A stretch of DNA of 40,250 nucleotides, from assembly GCA_905339355.1 (NCBI GenBank), contig CAJPFZ010000153.1:1-40250 (forward strand), given 5' to 3'. Below are positions 1 to 8,015 of the stretch, piece after piece (the first letter of the stretch is position 1; each line of letters starts with the position of its first letter). A program made the translations under genes and the position numbers. The DNA is from Burkholderiaceae bacterium. GTDB lineage: Bacteria > Pseudomonadota > Gammaproteobacteria > Burkholderiales > Burkholderiaceae_C. The notes under the pieces were generated by a model. The model did not search any database, was not told the DNA's origin, and saw only the letters and a list, made by a program, of their open reading frames with translations.

Positions 1-1
1 G

Positions 2-1099
2 TCCACCAACTCGCTGATCATCACCGCGCCGGAGCCGATGTACCGGCAACTGCGCGCCATGATCGACCAGCTCGATTCGCGCCGCGCGCAGATCTACATC
101 GAAAGCATGATCGTCGAGGTGTCGGGCGACAACGCGGCCGACTTCGGCTTCCAGTGGCAGGGCATCTCGGGCAAGAAGGGCGACTCCAACATCGTCGCCG
201 GCGGCACCAGCTTCGGCGACGGCTCGTCCAACATCATCGACCTGTCGGTCGCCGCCGCGGGCGGACGCGCGACCGCCGGGCCGGCCCTGCTCAACATGCC
301 CAACGGCTTCAACATCGGCGTGCTGAAGAACCTCGGCAACGGCCTCTACGGCCTGTCGGCGATCGCCCGCGTGCTGCAGAGCCAGACCAACACCAACATT
401 GTGTCGACGCCGAACCTGATCACGCTCGACAACGAAGAGGCGAAGATCATCGTCGGCAGCAACGTGCCCTTCATCACCGGCCAGTTCACCAACACCGGCA
501 CGGCCACCACCAACCCGTTCCAGACCATCGAGCGCAAGGACGTCGGCATCACGCTGCGCATCAAGCCGCAGGTCGGCGAAGGGGGTACGGTGCGCATGCA
601 GATCTTCCAGGAGTCGTCGAGCCTGAGCGAGAAGGTGGCACCGGGCACGAGCAACGCCGGCCCCTCCACCGACAAGCGCTCGATCGAATCAACCGTGGTG
701 GTCGACGACGGCCAGATCATCGTGCTGGGCGGCCTGATCGAAGACCGGTTCACCGAGCGCAAATCGAAGGTGCCGCTGCTGGGCGACCTGCCCGGCGTCG
801 GAGCGCTCTTCCGCAGCGAGAGCCGCACCAAGACACGCACCAACCTGATGGTGTTCCTGCGGCCCGTGGTGATGCGCGACACCGAGACCACCAACAAGGT
901 CTCGCTCGACCGCTACGACGTGATCCGCGGCCTGCAGCAAGACGCGCAGCCGCGGCCGAGCTTCCTGGTGCCGATCAACGAGTCGCCGGTGCTGCCGCCG
1001 TCGCCGCGCGTCGAGGGCACCACCGTACCGCTGAACGCGCCGCCGAGTTCGCCGGGGGCGACGCCGCCGAAGCCGGCAGCCAGCGCGGCGGCGAACTGA
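2..1099 (+). CDS. gspD: Type II secretion system secretin GspD (3' part; 5' end outside window)
   Basis: This is the C-terminal 365 residues of the outer-membrane secretin that forms the exit pore of the type II secretion system. The frame is open from base 2, so the gene begins upstream of the window. The visible part opens with the end of an N-domain (NSLIITAPEP, then MIDQLD), followed by the secretin beta-barrel domain with typical segments: VSTPNLITLDNEEA, VGSNVPFITGQF, ERKDVGITLRIKPQV, and the terminal VPLLGDLPGVGALFRS and NLMVFLRPVV blocks. After about residue 310 of the visible part comes a Pro/Ala/Ser-rich tail, which may carry the pilotin-binding or surface region (inference). gspE begins 11 bases downstream and gspF follows, so the three form the end of one operon. 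Identity as GspD is clear from family motifs and from the D-E-F order. Confidence 0.95.
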   Translation, partial: STNSLIITAPEPMYRQLRAMIDQLDSRRAQIYIESMIVEVSGDNAADFGFQWQGISGKKGDSNIVAGGTSFGDGSSNIIDLSVAAAGGRATAGPALLNMPNGFNIGVLKNLGNGLYGLSAIARVLQSQTNTNIVSTPNLITLDNEEAKIIVGSNVPFITGQFTNTGTATTNPFQTIERKDVGITLRIKPQVGEGGTVRMQIFQESSSLSEKVAPGTSNAGPSTDKRSIESTVVVDDGQIIVLGGLIEDRFTERKSKVPLLGDLPGVGALFRSESRTKTRTNLMVFLRPVVMRDTETTNKVSLDRYDVIRGLQQDAQPRPSFLVPINESPVLPPSPRVEGTTVPLNAPPSSPGATPPKPAASAAAN

Positions 1100-1110
1100 G
1101 AGCCATCGCG

Positions 1111-2532
1111 ATGGGCGCCCGCCACCCTCTTCCCTACGCCTTCGCCAAGGCGCACACGCTGCTGCTCGAAGACGACGGCGCCCAGCTGGTGCTGTGGGCG
1201 CCTGAGAACGTGCGGTTCGCGGCGCTCTCCGAGGTGCTGCGCATGTACGACGTCGACGCGCTGGAGCGCGAGTCGCCCAACACGCTCGGCAACCGCATCG
1301 CCGCCGCTTACGCTGGCGGCGAATCGAGCGCCGCCACCGTCATCGGCGAGGTCGAGAGCGCGGTCGACCTGAGCCGCATGATGCAGGAGCTGCCGGCCGT
1401 CGAGGACCTGCTCGAAGCGGCCAACGACGCGCCGATCATCCGCATGCTGAACGCGCTGCTGACGCAGGCGGCCAAGGACGGCGCGTCGGACATCCACATC
1501 GAGCCCTACGAGCGTTCGAGTTCGGTGCGCTTTCGCGTCGACGGCACGCTGCGCGAGATCGTGCAGCCGAACAAGGCCCTGCACGCCGCGCTGATCTCGC
1601 GCCTGAAGATCATGGCCGAGCTCGACATCGCCGAAAAGCGCTTGCCGCAGGACGGCCGCATCTCGCTGCGCATCGGCGGGCGCGCGGTCGACGTGCGCGT
1701 GTCGACCCTGCCCTCGGCCCACGGCGAGCGCGCGGTGCTGCGCCTGCTGGACAAGGGCGAGGCGCGCTTCACGCTCGAGTCGCTCGGCATGGACGGCGAT
1801 GCGCTCACCAAGTTCGACCGCCTGATCCAGCAGCCGCACGGCATCGTGCTCGTGACGGGGCCGACAGGCTCGGGCAAGACGACCACGCTGTACGCGTCGC
1901 TCGGCCGCATCGACACCGCGACCACCAACGTGCTGACGGTGGAAGACCCGGTCGAATACGAGCTCGCAGGCATCGGCCAGACGCAGGTCAATCCGAAGAT
2001 CGACCTGACCTTCGCCAAGGCGCTGCGCGCGATTCTTCGCCAGGACCCGGACGTCATCATGATCGGCGAGATCCGCGACTTCGAAACGGCGCAGATCGCG
2101 ATCCAGGCCTCGCTCACCGGTCACCTCGTGCTGGCCACGCTGCACACCAACGACGCGCCGTCGGCAGTGACGCGCTTGACCGACATGGGGGTCGAGCCGT
2201 TCCTGCTGAGTTCGAGCCTGCTCGGGGTGCTGGCGCAGCGTCTGGTGCGCAAGCTGTGCCCGGTGTGCAAGAAGGCCGATGCGCGCGGGCGCTACCACCC
2301 GGTCGGCTGTGCGGCATGCGGGCAGAGCGGCTACAAGGGGCGCACGGGGGTCTACGAGCTGATGGTGGCCGACGACCGCGTGCGCTCGCTGATCCACAGC
2401 CGGGCGGCGGAGTCGCAGCTGTTCGTGGCAGCCGAGGAGGCCGGCCTGCGCTCGATGCGCGAGGACGGCGAGCGCCTGATCGCCGAAGGCATCACCTCGC
2501 CTGAAGAGGTCATGCGAGTGACGAGAGAGTAA
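1111..2532 (+). CDS. gspE: Type II secretion system ATPase GspE
   Basis: This 473-residue cytoplasmic hexameric ATPase powers assembly of the pseudopilus in type II secretion. The N-terminal domain (about 1-90) is followed by the PulE/VirB11-type ATPase core. Visible motifs are the Asp box region (DGASDIHIEPYE), Walker A GPTGSGKT at 250-257 with Lys256, the Walker B region DVIMIGEIRD, and a His box (GHLVLATLHTND). A four-cysteine zinc module (CPVC...CAAC) lies near residues 385-410 and is typical of GspE rather than PilB-like relatives lacking it. The ATG at 1111 is the first plausible start after the gspD stop; the ribosome binding site is weak, which suggests coupling to gspD. The frame stays open upstream inside gspD, but that part is antiparallel-codon noise. 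Length agrees with the family. Confidence 0.95.
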   Translation: MGARHPLPYAFAKAHTLLLEDDGAQLVLWAPENVRFAALSEVLRMYDVDALERESPNTLGNRIAAAYAGGESSAATVIGEVESAVDLSRMMQELPAVEDLLEAANDAPIIRMLNALLTQAAKDGASDIHIEPYERSSSVRFRVDGTLREIVQPNKALHAALISRLKIMAELDIAEKRLPQDGRISLRIGGRAVDVRVSTLPSAHGERAVLRLLDKGEARFTLESLGMDGDALTKFDRLIQQPHGIVLVTGPTGSGKTTTLYASLGRIDTATTNVLTVEDPVEYELAGIGQTQVNPKIDLTFAKALRAILRQDPDVIMIGEIRDFETAQIAIQASLTGHLVLATLHTNDAPSAVTRLTDMGVEPFLLSSSLLGVLAQRLVRKLCPVCKKADARGRYHPVGCAACGQSGYKGRTGVYELMVADDRVRSLIHSRAAESQLFVAAEEAGLRSMREDGERLIAEGITSPEEVMRVTRE

Positions 2533-2534
2533 GG

Positions 2535-3752
2535 ATGCCGGCGTACCGCTTCGAGGCGCTGGACGCCACCGGCCGCGCCACCACCGGCCTCTTGGAGGCC
2601 GACAACGCGCGCGCAGCGCGCGCCCAGCTGCGCGCCCAGTCGCTGGTGCCGCTGGACGTGTCGCAGGTGGCCGCGGCCGGACGCGAAAGCAAGGGCAGTT
2701 TTCGCTTCTCGAGCCGCGTCTTCGGCTCCACCGGCCTCGCTGTCTGGACGCGCCAGATCGCGGGCCTTGTCGGCAGCGGGCTGCCGCTCGAACGTGCGCT
2801 CACGGCCTTGAGCGACGAGGCCGAGGACCCGAAGCAGCGCGAACTGGTCGCTCACCTGCGCTCCGAGGTCAACGCCGGCTCGCCTTTCGCACGCGCGCTG
2901 GCAGGCGCGCCACGCGAGTTCGACGACGTCTACCGCGGCGTGGTGGCCGCGGGCGAACAAAGCGGCGCGCTGGGGCAGGTGCTGGAACGGCTGGCCGACG
3001 ACTTGGAGGAGCGCCAGGCGCTCAAGTCCAAGCTCATCGGCGCGACGCTCTACCCGGCGATCGTCTCGCTGATCGCCGTCGTCATCGTGATCTTCCTCGT
3101 GACCTACGTCGTGCCGCAGGTGGCCTCCGTGTTCGCGAGTTCCAAGCGCTCGTTGCCGGCGCTGACGATCGCGATGCTCGCCATCAGCAGCTTCCTGCGA
3201 TCGTGGGGCTGGCTTCTGCTGCTGGCGATCGCCGGCGGCATCACAGGCTTGATGCTGATGCTGCGCAACGAGGCCTTCCGCGAACGTTTCGACGCCGCCT
3301 GGCTCGGCCTGCCGCTGGTGGGCCGGCTCTCGCGCGGCTACAACGCGGCACGTTTTGCCGGCACGCTGGCGATGCTCGCAAGCGCCGGCGTGCCGATCCT
3401 CAAGGCCTTGCAGGCGGCCGCGGAAACGCTGTCGAACCGGGCGATGCGCGCCGACGCGCTGGAGGCGCTGGTACAGGTGCGCGAAGGTGCGCCGCTCGCG
3501 TCGGCGCTGGCCGGCAAGAAACGCTTTCCGGGGCTGCTCGCGATGTTTTGCCGGCTCGGCGAGCAAACCGGCCAGCTGCCGCGCATGCTGGACCGCGCCG
3601 CCAAGCAGCTCTCAGCCGAAGTGCAGCGCCGCGCGATGCAGCTCGCCACCATCCTCGAGCCGCTGCTGATCGTCGCGATGGGCGGCATGGTGATGCTGAT
3701 CGTGCTGGCGGTGCTGATGCCGATCATTCAGCTCAATACGTGGGTGAAATAG
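2535..3752 (+). CDS. gspF: Type II secretion system inner-membrane platform protein GspF
   Basis: This 405-residue inner-membrane protein forms the platform that GspE acts on. Two copies of the T2SF domain are visible, at about 70-190 and 272-395. Each ends in hydrophobic segments: one near residues 170-195 (IVSLIAVVIVIFLVTYVV), one near 220-240, and one at the C-terminus (LIVAMGGMVMLIVLAVLMPI). The N-terminal MPAYRFEALDATGR is typical of GspF/PilC. The ATG lies 2 bases after the gspE stop, and AGAGAGTAAGG just upstream can act as ribosome binding site, so translation is probably coupled. No gspG follows: the operon ends here at a GC-rich hairpin block. The remaining gsp genes are presumably upstream of gspD or elsewhere. 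Confidence 0.95.
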   Translation: MPAYRFEALDATGRATTGLLEADNARAARAQLRAQSLVPLDVSQVAAAGRESKGSFRFSSRVFGSTGLAVWTRQIAGLVGSGLPLERALTALSDEAEDPKQRELVAHLRSEVNAGSPFARALAGAPREFDDVYRGVVAAGEQSGALGQVLERLADDLEERQALKSKLIGATLYPAIVSLIAVVIVIFLVTYVVPQVASVFASSKRSLPALTIAMLAISSFLRSWGWLLLLAIAGGITGLMLMLRNEAFRERFDAAWLGLPLVGRLSRGYNAARFAGTLAMLASAGVPILKALQAAAETLSNRAMRADALEALVQVREGAPLASALAGKKRFPGLLAMFCRLGEQTGQLPRMLDRAAKQLSAEVQRRAMQLATILEPLLIVAMGGMVMLIVLAVLMPIIQLNTWVK

Positions 3753-3830
3753 GGCCCCCCAGTCGCTTCGCTCCTGCCCCCAAGGGGCTCCGCCCGGCGG
3801 ACCGGCGGAGCCGGATCCGCGGGCGTTGCT
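3753..3830. repeat. GC-rich hairpin block after gspF (dispersed-repeat-like)
   Basis: Two inverted repeats follow the gspF stop. CCCCAAGGGG lies around 3777-3787, and GGCTCCGCC (3786-3794) pairs perfectly with GGCGGAGCC (3804-3812) across a 9-base loop. There is no T-run, so this is not a classical intrinsic terminator. The composition resembles intergenic repeats scattered through Burkholderiales genomes (recalled, not searched). A related CCCTTGGGG core occurs at 15230-15238. It probably marks the 3' end of the gsp transcript. Confidence 0.5.
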
Positions 3831-3976
3831 TGATGTTCCCACCGTGGGGACGAGCGGAACTCCCGATCCAGGCACGCAATCTGCATGTCAGGCATGGATT
3901 CCCCGGCTACTTTTCACAGCCGAGGTTTGGCATCTTCTGCTTGAATCGATACAGCGCAGTCTGCTCGGAGGTTCCC

Positions 3977-4972
3977 ATGGGCAATTCCAAGGATCTGGTC
4001 CCCCTGTCCCGCCGCGGGATTCCGATAGCTCGCATGCGCCATGTTTACCGGGTCGACGAAGTCGGCCGCAAATTGGACAAGCTTCCGCCGAAGGAACACG
4101 AAAGCCTGCGCGCCACCTATGAGCGCATGCTCGAAAAAGGCTCGGAACGCTTCCAGGTCAAACCCTCCGGCCTGCCGGTGATGGACCACCTGTACGACGA
4201 CCTGCCGAATTTCGCGGAGGTGCTCGACGACGTGAAGCGCCAGCTCGCGCTGTGCGAAGACAGCCGCGACGCGCTCGAGATCACGCCGCTCCTGCTGCTG
4301 GGACCGCCGGGCGTCGGCAAGACACACTTCGCGCGCGAACTGTCGCAGCTGCTGGGCACCGGCATGGGATTCATCTCGATGAGTTCGATGACCGCCGGCT
4401 GGGTGCTCTCGGGCGCATCCAGCCAGTGGAAAGGCGCGCGTCCCGGCAAGGTGTTCGAAACACTGGTCGATGGCCAGTACGCCAACCCGGTGATGGTGGT
4501 CGACGAGATCGACAAGGCCGGTGGGGAACATGCCTACGACCCGCTGGGCGCGCTGTACAGCCTGCTCGAACACGACACCGCCGAGTCCTTCACCGACGAG
4601 TTCGCCGAGGTGGCGATCGATGCCAGCCAGGTGATCTGGGTGGCCACCGCCAACGATGCGCGGCAGATTCCCGAGCCGATCCTCAACCGCGTCAACGTCT
4701 ACGAAGTCCAGGCGCCCGACCGCGACGCGGCCCGGCATATCGCCGGCAAGCTCTACCGCAGCATCCGCGCCGACCACGACTGGGGCTCGCGTTTCGAGCC
4801 GGAGCCGCGCGCCGACGTGCTCGACCGCATGAGCGAAATGGCGCCGCGCGAAATGCGGCGCGCCTGGATGACCGCCTTCGGCAATGCCAAGCTCGATCGC
4901 CGCGACCACATCCTGCCCGCCGACCTGCCCGAGGGCGGGCTGCGCAGGCCGGGCATCGGCTTCGTGCAGTAA
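3977..4972 (+). CDS. Orphan AAA+ ATPase (Lon/ClpX-like ATPase module, no protease domain)
   Basis: This 331-residue protein has a single AAA+ module. Walker A is GPPGVGKT at 109-116, Walker B is VMVVDEID ending at 179, sensor 1 is in WVATAND, and arginine-rich segments follow. The order resembles the ATPase part of Lon, but there is no Lon N-domain and no Ser-Lys protease domain. The first 100 residues contain a basic stretch and a charged helix (ESLRATYERMLEKGSE). The ATG at 3977 has a good ribosome binding site (CGGAGG, 3966-3971). Its function is unknown: it could be a chaperone-like remodelling ATPase. It stands alone between the gsp operon and a convergent regulator gene whose end is 7 bases away. 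Family assignment to AAA+ is secure; the role is not. Confidence 0.85.
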   Translation: MGNSKDLVPLSRRGIPIARMRHVYRVDEVGRKLDKLPPKEHESLRATYERMLEKGSERFQVKPSGLPVMDHLYDDLPNFAEVLDDVKRQLALCEDSRDALEITPLLLLGPPGVGKTHFARELSQLLGTGMGFISMSSMTAGWVLSGASSQWKGARPGKVFETLVDGQYANPVMVVDEIDKAGGEHAYDPLGALYSLLEHDTAESFTDEFAEVAIDASQVIWVATANDARQIPEPILNRVNVYEVQAPDRDAARHIAGKLYRSIRADHDWGSRFEPEPRADVLDRMSEMAPREMRRAWMTAFGNAKLDRRDHILPADLPEGGLRRPGIGFVQ

Positions 4973-4979
4973 GCGCCGG

Positions 4980-5711
4980 TCAGCCCGGCACGCCGGCGAA
5001 GCCGCGCAGGCCGTCGAGGTCGATCACCGTCACGCCGCGCGGCTCGACGCGCAGGAGCCCCGAGTCCTGCAGCGTGCGCAGCGCCACGTTGACCCGTTGG
5101 CGCGACACGCCGCACAGCAGCGCGATCTCCTGCTGTCGCAAGTCGACGTAGGCGCGCGGTTCCGGGTACAGCTCGGCGCTGAACAGTGTCGCAATGCAGC
5201 GCGCCACGCGGGCGTCGGTGCCGAGCAGCCGGTCGTATTCGAGCATGCCGATGAACAGGCTCAGGCGCGAGTTCATCAGGTGCTGCAAGTGGTGGTTGAA
5301 CGGCAGGCTGGTCTGGCGCAGGCGCTCGAAACTGCTGCGCGGCACCAGGGCAACCCGCGAAGGGCGCAGCGCCACCACGTCGTAGCGCCGCGCCTCGTGC
5401 TTGAGCAGCGAGCCTTCGCCGAACCAGCCGCCGGTGCTCATGCCGGTCAGCGTGGAGACCTTGCCGTCGGGTGAAGCGACCGACATCTTCAGCAACCCGT
5501 CGATGACGCCGATCCAGTGCTCCACCGGCTGGCCCATGCGGGCGACGAAGCCGCCTGCCGGCACCTGGCGCTCGAACGATTCGGCGCTGATGCGGTCGAG
5601 TTCGCGGTCGCTCAGCGCGCGGCCCCACACCGAGCCGCGGATCAGGTCATCGAGCGTGCGCCGGGCGCCGATGTCGCCGACCACGCTCAAGCGCTGCCTG
5701 GCGGCGTTCAT
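4980..5711 (-). CDS. Crp/Fnr-family transcriptional regulator (paralogue 1)
   Basis: This 243-residue regulator has an N-terminal cyclic-nucleotide-binding-like beta-roll (about 30-130; WIGVIDGLLKMS, GWFGEGSLLK), a dimer helix (about 135-165) and a C-terminal winged helix with HTH near 194-217 (QEIALLCGVSRQRVN). It lacks the N-terminal cysteine cluster of FNR, so iron-sulfur oxygen sensing is unlikely; the ligand is unknown. In the recognition helix, Arg204 matches Crp Arg180 but Gln205 replaces Glu181, so a site other than TGTGA is expected (inference). The start ATG overlaps the stop of the upstream binding-protein gene (ATGA, 5708-5711), so the two are translationally coupled. It is clearly paralogous to the regulator at 8016-8762. 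It probably acts at the palindromes at 6981 and 8798. Confidence 0.9.
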   Translation of the reverse strand: MNAARQRLSVVGDIGARRTLDDLIRGSVWGRALSDRELDRISAESFERQVPAGGFVARMGQPVEHWIGVIDGLLKMSVASPDGKVSTLTGMSTGGWFGEGSLLKHEARRYDVVALRPSRVALVPRSSFERLRQTSLPFNHHLQHLMNSRLSLFIGMLEYDRLLGTDARVARCIATLFSAELYPEPRAYVDLRQQEIALLCGVSRQRVNVALRTLQDSGLLRVEPRGVTVIDLDGLRGFAGVPG

Positions 5712-6892
5712 CGGATGAACCTTCCGGCGCGCCCGATCATCGTCAGCTCGATGAAGCGCGACGCGTTGCGCCCCGGCTGCTGGAAGTTGAGTTCGAAGCC
5801 GCCAAGGTCGAGCCGGCGGATCGACCAGGCGCTGTCGAGAAAGGCCTTGCGGGTGAGCTGGCGGCCAGCCCGCTTGAGCGCTTCGACGAAGGTGCGCGCG
5901 TTGATGTAGCCCTCGAGCGCGAGGTGCGACGCCTCGATCGGCGTCGGCGAGGCGCGCCAGGCCTGCAGGAAGTCGCGCACCACCGGCACGACCGAGTTGT
6001 TGGGCATCGGCACCACTTGCGACACGGCAATGCCGATACCGTCGTCGCCGAGCGCCGTGAGGGCCGCCGCCGAACCCATCACCGACAGCGCATACAGCGG
6101 GATGCCGCGGCGCGCGCCGCGCATCGCCTTGACGAAAGTCACCGTCGGCTTGCCGGCCAGGCCCAGCAGCACCGCCTCCGGGTCCGACTTGGAGATGGCC
6201 AGTGCCGCCGCGGCGGCGTCGGAGGCATCGTTCTGAATCGTCGCCGCCGCCACCTTGCTGAGCCCGTGCCGCTTCATCGCCGCTTCGGCCGCCTGCAGCA
6301 CTTCCTGGCCGAAGGAGTTGTTCTGGTAGGCCACGGCGATTCGCTTGATGCCGATCGTCGCCAGGTGCTCGACCAGCCGCTCGGTCTCCTCCGGGTAGCT
6401 CGCCCGCACGTTGAGCACGTTGCGCATGTCGGATGGGCGCGCCGAGCTGGCGCCGGTCAGGGGCGCGAAACACGGTACGTCGGTGTGGCGGATCATCGGC
6501 AGCATGCCCTCGATGATGGGGGTGCCCATGCAGCCGAACAAGCCGAAGAGTGCCGGGTCCTTGAGAAAACCGTCGACGTTGTGCAGCGCCCGCTTGACGT
6601 CGTAGCCATCGTCGCGTGCGATCAGCTCGATGCGCCGGCCGTGCACGCCGCCTTGTGCGTTGACTGCATCGAAGCAGACCTTGGAGCCGCGGTGCATGGC
6701 CTGGCCGATCTCGGCCAGCGGCCCGGTCAGCGCGACGGTCTGGCCGAGGCGGATGACGTCGCCGCCCTGCGCCCAGGCCCGCATGGCCGCGGCGCTCGCG
6801 GCCAGCGCCGCGGCGCCGGCCAGCAGGCGCCGGCGCGTCAGCGCCATTGCCGGAACGACGGGAACGGCAGTGGAATCGAAACGATGGCTCAT
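5708..6892 (-). CDS. ABC-type periplasmic binding protein (Peripla_BP_6, branched-chain amino acid/aromatic type), Tat-like signal
   Basis: This 394-residue periplasmic receptor of the LivJ/LivK-like class has the pattern IRLGQTVALTGPLAEIGQ near the mature N-terminus, followed by two alternating alpha/beta lobes (AYQNNSFGQEVL, ALEGYINARTFVEAL). The N-terminus carries TRRRLL before a hydrophobic Ala-rich stretch ending AWA-Q at about residue 42, which looks like a Tat signal. A strong ribosome binding site (AAGGAG) precedes the ATG. The gene overlaps the downstream Crp/Fnr gene by 4 bases. No permease or ATPase is adjacent on this strand. It may deliver ligand to the LivGHMF-like transporter at 10833-16115, with which it appears co-regulated (inference from the shared operator). 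Substrate unknown; relatives bind amino acids, aromatic acids, amides or fatty-acid-like compounds. Confidence 0.88.
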   Translation of the reverse strand: MSHRFDSTAVPVVPAMALTRRRLLAGAAALAASAAAMRAWAQGGDVIRLGQTVALTGPLAEIGQAMHRGSKVCFDAVNAQGGVHGRRIELIARDDGYDVKRALHNVDGFLKDPALFGLFGCMGTPIIEGMLPMIRHTDVPCFAPLTGASSARPSDMRNVLNVRASYPEETERLVEHLATIGIKRIAVAYQNNSFGQEVLQAAEAAMKRHGLSKVAAATIQNDASDAAAAALAISKSDPEAVLLGLAGKPTVTFVKAMRGARRGIPLYALSVMGSAAALTALGDDGIGIAVSQVVPMPNNSVVPVVRDFLQAWRASPTPIEASHLALEGYINARTFVEALKRAGRQLTRKAFLDSAWSIRRLDLGGFELNFQQPGRNASRFIELTMIGRAGRFIR

Positions 6893-6954
6893 CTGGCTGC
6901 ACTCCTTGCGATGTCGGGATGCGGCCCCGGCCGTCCTCGGTCATCGTGCGGCGA

Positions 6955-6960
6955 ATGCTA
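6955..6960 (-). promoter_or_regulatory. Predicted -10 (TAGCAT) of the binding protein - Crp/Fnr operon
   Basis: Read on the minus strand, 6960-6955 is TAGCAT, exactly 20 bases after the palindrome at 6981-6998. That places the palindrome centre at about -41.5 from a predicted start near 6948 and gives a leader of about 56 bases. The same hexamer at the same distance occurs at 8836-8841. The geometry matches class II Crp-dependent promoters. Prediction only. Confidence 0.5.
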
Positions 6961-6980
6961 GGAAGCGCGCCTCGCCGGCC

Positions 6981-6998
6981 CTGTCGTCGCGACGACAG
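6981..6998. promoter_or_regulatory. Perfect 18-bp palindrome, predicted Crp/Fnr-type operator 1
   Basis: CTGTCGTCGCGACGACAG is a perfect palindrome in the divergent region between the binding protein (start 6892) and the 5'-nucleotidase (start 7089). Its core TGTCGT-N4-ACGACA recurs at 8798-8815 with a different spacer. The layout is like Crp sites (TGT...N6...ACA), with TGTCG replacing TGTGA. It lies about 90 bases from both start codons. Assignment to one of the two neighbouring Crp/Fnr paralogues is inference. Confidence 0.65.
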
Positions 6999-7088
6999 CG
7001 TGTCAGCAAAAACGTCCGTGATTTCCCGCGGTCGAGCGGCGTCGCCGTGGCCGGACGTGATGGAAGTCGCGTGCGGCGCTTCCGTATC

Positions 7089-8000
7089 ATGGCCCTCATG
7101 CCCATCACACTGGACGGCCAGCTCGTCGTCGCGATCTCCTCGCGCGCGCTGTTCGACTTCGAAGAAGAGAACCAGGTCTTCGAGGCCTCGGACGACCGCG
7201 CCTACATGCAGCTGCAGCTGGCGCGGGTGGACAGCCCCGCCAAGCCGGGCGTGGCGTTCTCGCTGGTGAACAAGCTGCTGGCCTTCAACGTCGGCGATGC
7301 GCCGCGGGTGGAGGTGGTGATCCTGTCGCGCAACGACCCGGTGTCGGGCATGCGGGTGTTCCGCTCCGCCAAGCACTACGGCCTGCCGATCCAGCGTGGC
7401 GTGTTCACGCGCGGGCAGTCGCCGTGGCGCTACCTGCGGCCGCTGTCGGCCAACCTGTTCCTGTCGACCAATGAACCCGACGTGCGCTCGGCGCTCGCCG
7501 CCGGCGTGCCGGCGGCGCGTGTCTACCCGCAGTCGGCGCGCGCTTCGGACGCCCACCCGCACGAGGTGCGCATCGCCTTCGACGGCGATGCGGTTCTCTT
7601 CTCCGACGAGGCCGAGCAGGTGTTCCAGCGCGATGGGCTCGTGGCCTTCCAGACCCACGAACTCGATCAGGCACAGACGCCGCTCGCCGCCGGCCCGTTC
7701 AAACCGCTGCTCGAAGCCCTGCACCGCCTGCAGCGCGAACCGTCGGGCAACATGCGCATCCGCACCGCGCTCGTCACGGCGCGCAGCGCGCCGGCGCACG
7801 AGCGCGCCATCCGCACGTTGATGGACTGGCACATCGACGTCGACGAGGCGATGTTTCTCGGCGGCCTGCCCAAGGGCGAGTTCCTGCGCGAGTTCGAACC
7901 CGACTTCTTCTTCGACGACCAGACGGGCCATATCGAGAACGCGCTGACCCACGTGCCCTCCGGCCATGTGGCGGCGGGCGTGCGCAACCTCATCGCCTGA
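7089..8000 (+). CDS. 5'-nucleotidase (cytosolic 5'-nucleotidase IA-like, PF06189 type)
   Basis: This 303-residue cytoplasmic protein resembles the 5-nucleotidase family that dephosphorylates nucleoside monophosphates such as AMP or dIMP. Visible features are KLVVAISSRALFDFEEE-like opening sequence, the stretch NVVILSRNDP-like (VEVVILSRNDPVSGMRVF), the acidic IAFDGDAVLFSDEAE block that carries metal-binding aspartates, and FFDDQTGHIE near the C-terminus. Length fits the family. Two in-frame ATGs (7089, 7098) are possible; neither has a strong ribosome binding site, and 7089 was chosen as the first. It is divergent from the binding-protein operon across operator 1 and converges on the second Crp/Fnr gene 15 bases away. 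Whether it belongs functionally to the uptake island is unclear. Confidence 0.85.
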   Translation: MALMPITLDGQLVVAISSRALFDFEEENQVFEASDDRAYMQLQLARVDSPAKPGVAFSLVNKLLAFNVGDAPRVEVVILSRNDPVSGMRVFRSAKHYGLPIQRGVFTRGQSPWRYLRPLSANLFLSTNEPDVRSALAAGVPAARVYPQSARASDAHPHEVRIAFDGDAVLFSDEAEQVFQRDGLVAFQTHELDQAQTPLAAGPFKPLLEALHRLQREPSGNMRIRTALVTARSAPAHERAIRTLMDWHIDVDEAMFLGGLPKGEFLREFEPDFFFDDQTGHIENALTHVPSGHVAAGVRNLIA

Positions 8001-8015
8001 GGGTGGCGCGGCCCC

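Noticed and set aside
4980-5711. FNR-type oxygen sensor
   Set aside because: The N-terminal cysteine cluster is absent; cysteines occur only near the dimer helix and HTH.
4980-7967. Single very long minus-strand open frame covering the regulator, the binding protein and the nucleotidase antisense
   Set aside because: Only the first 243 codons before the stop (from ATG 5711) resemble a protein; the rest is a GC-driven open frame opposite or out of phase with real genes.
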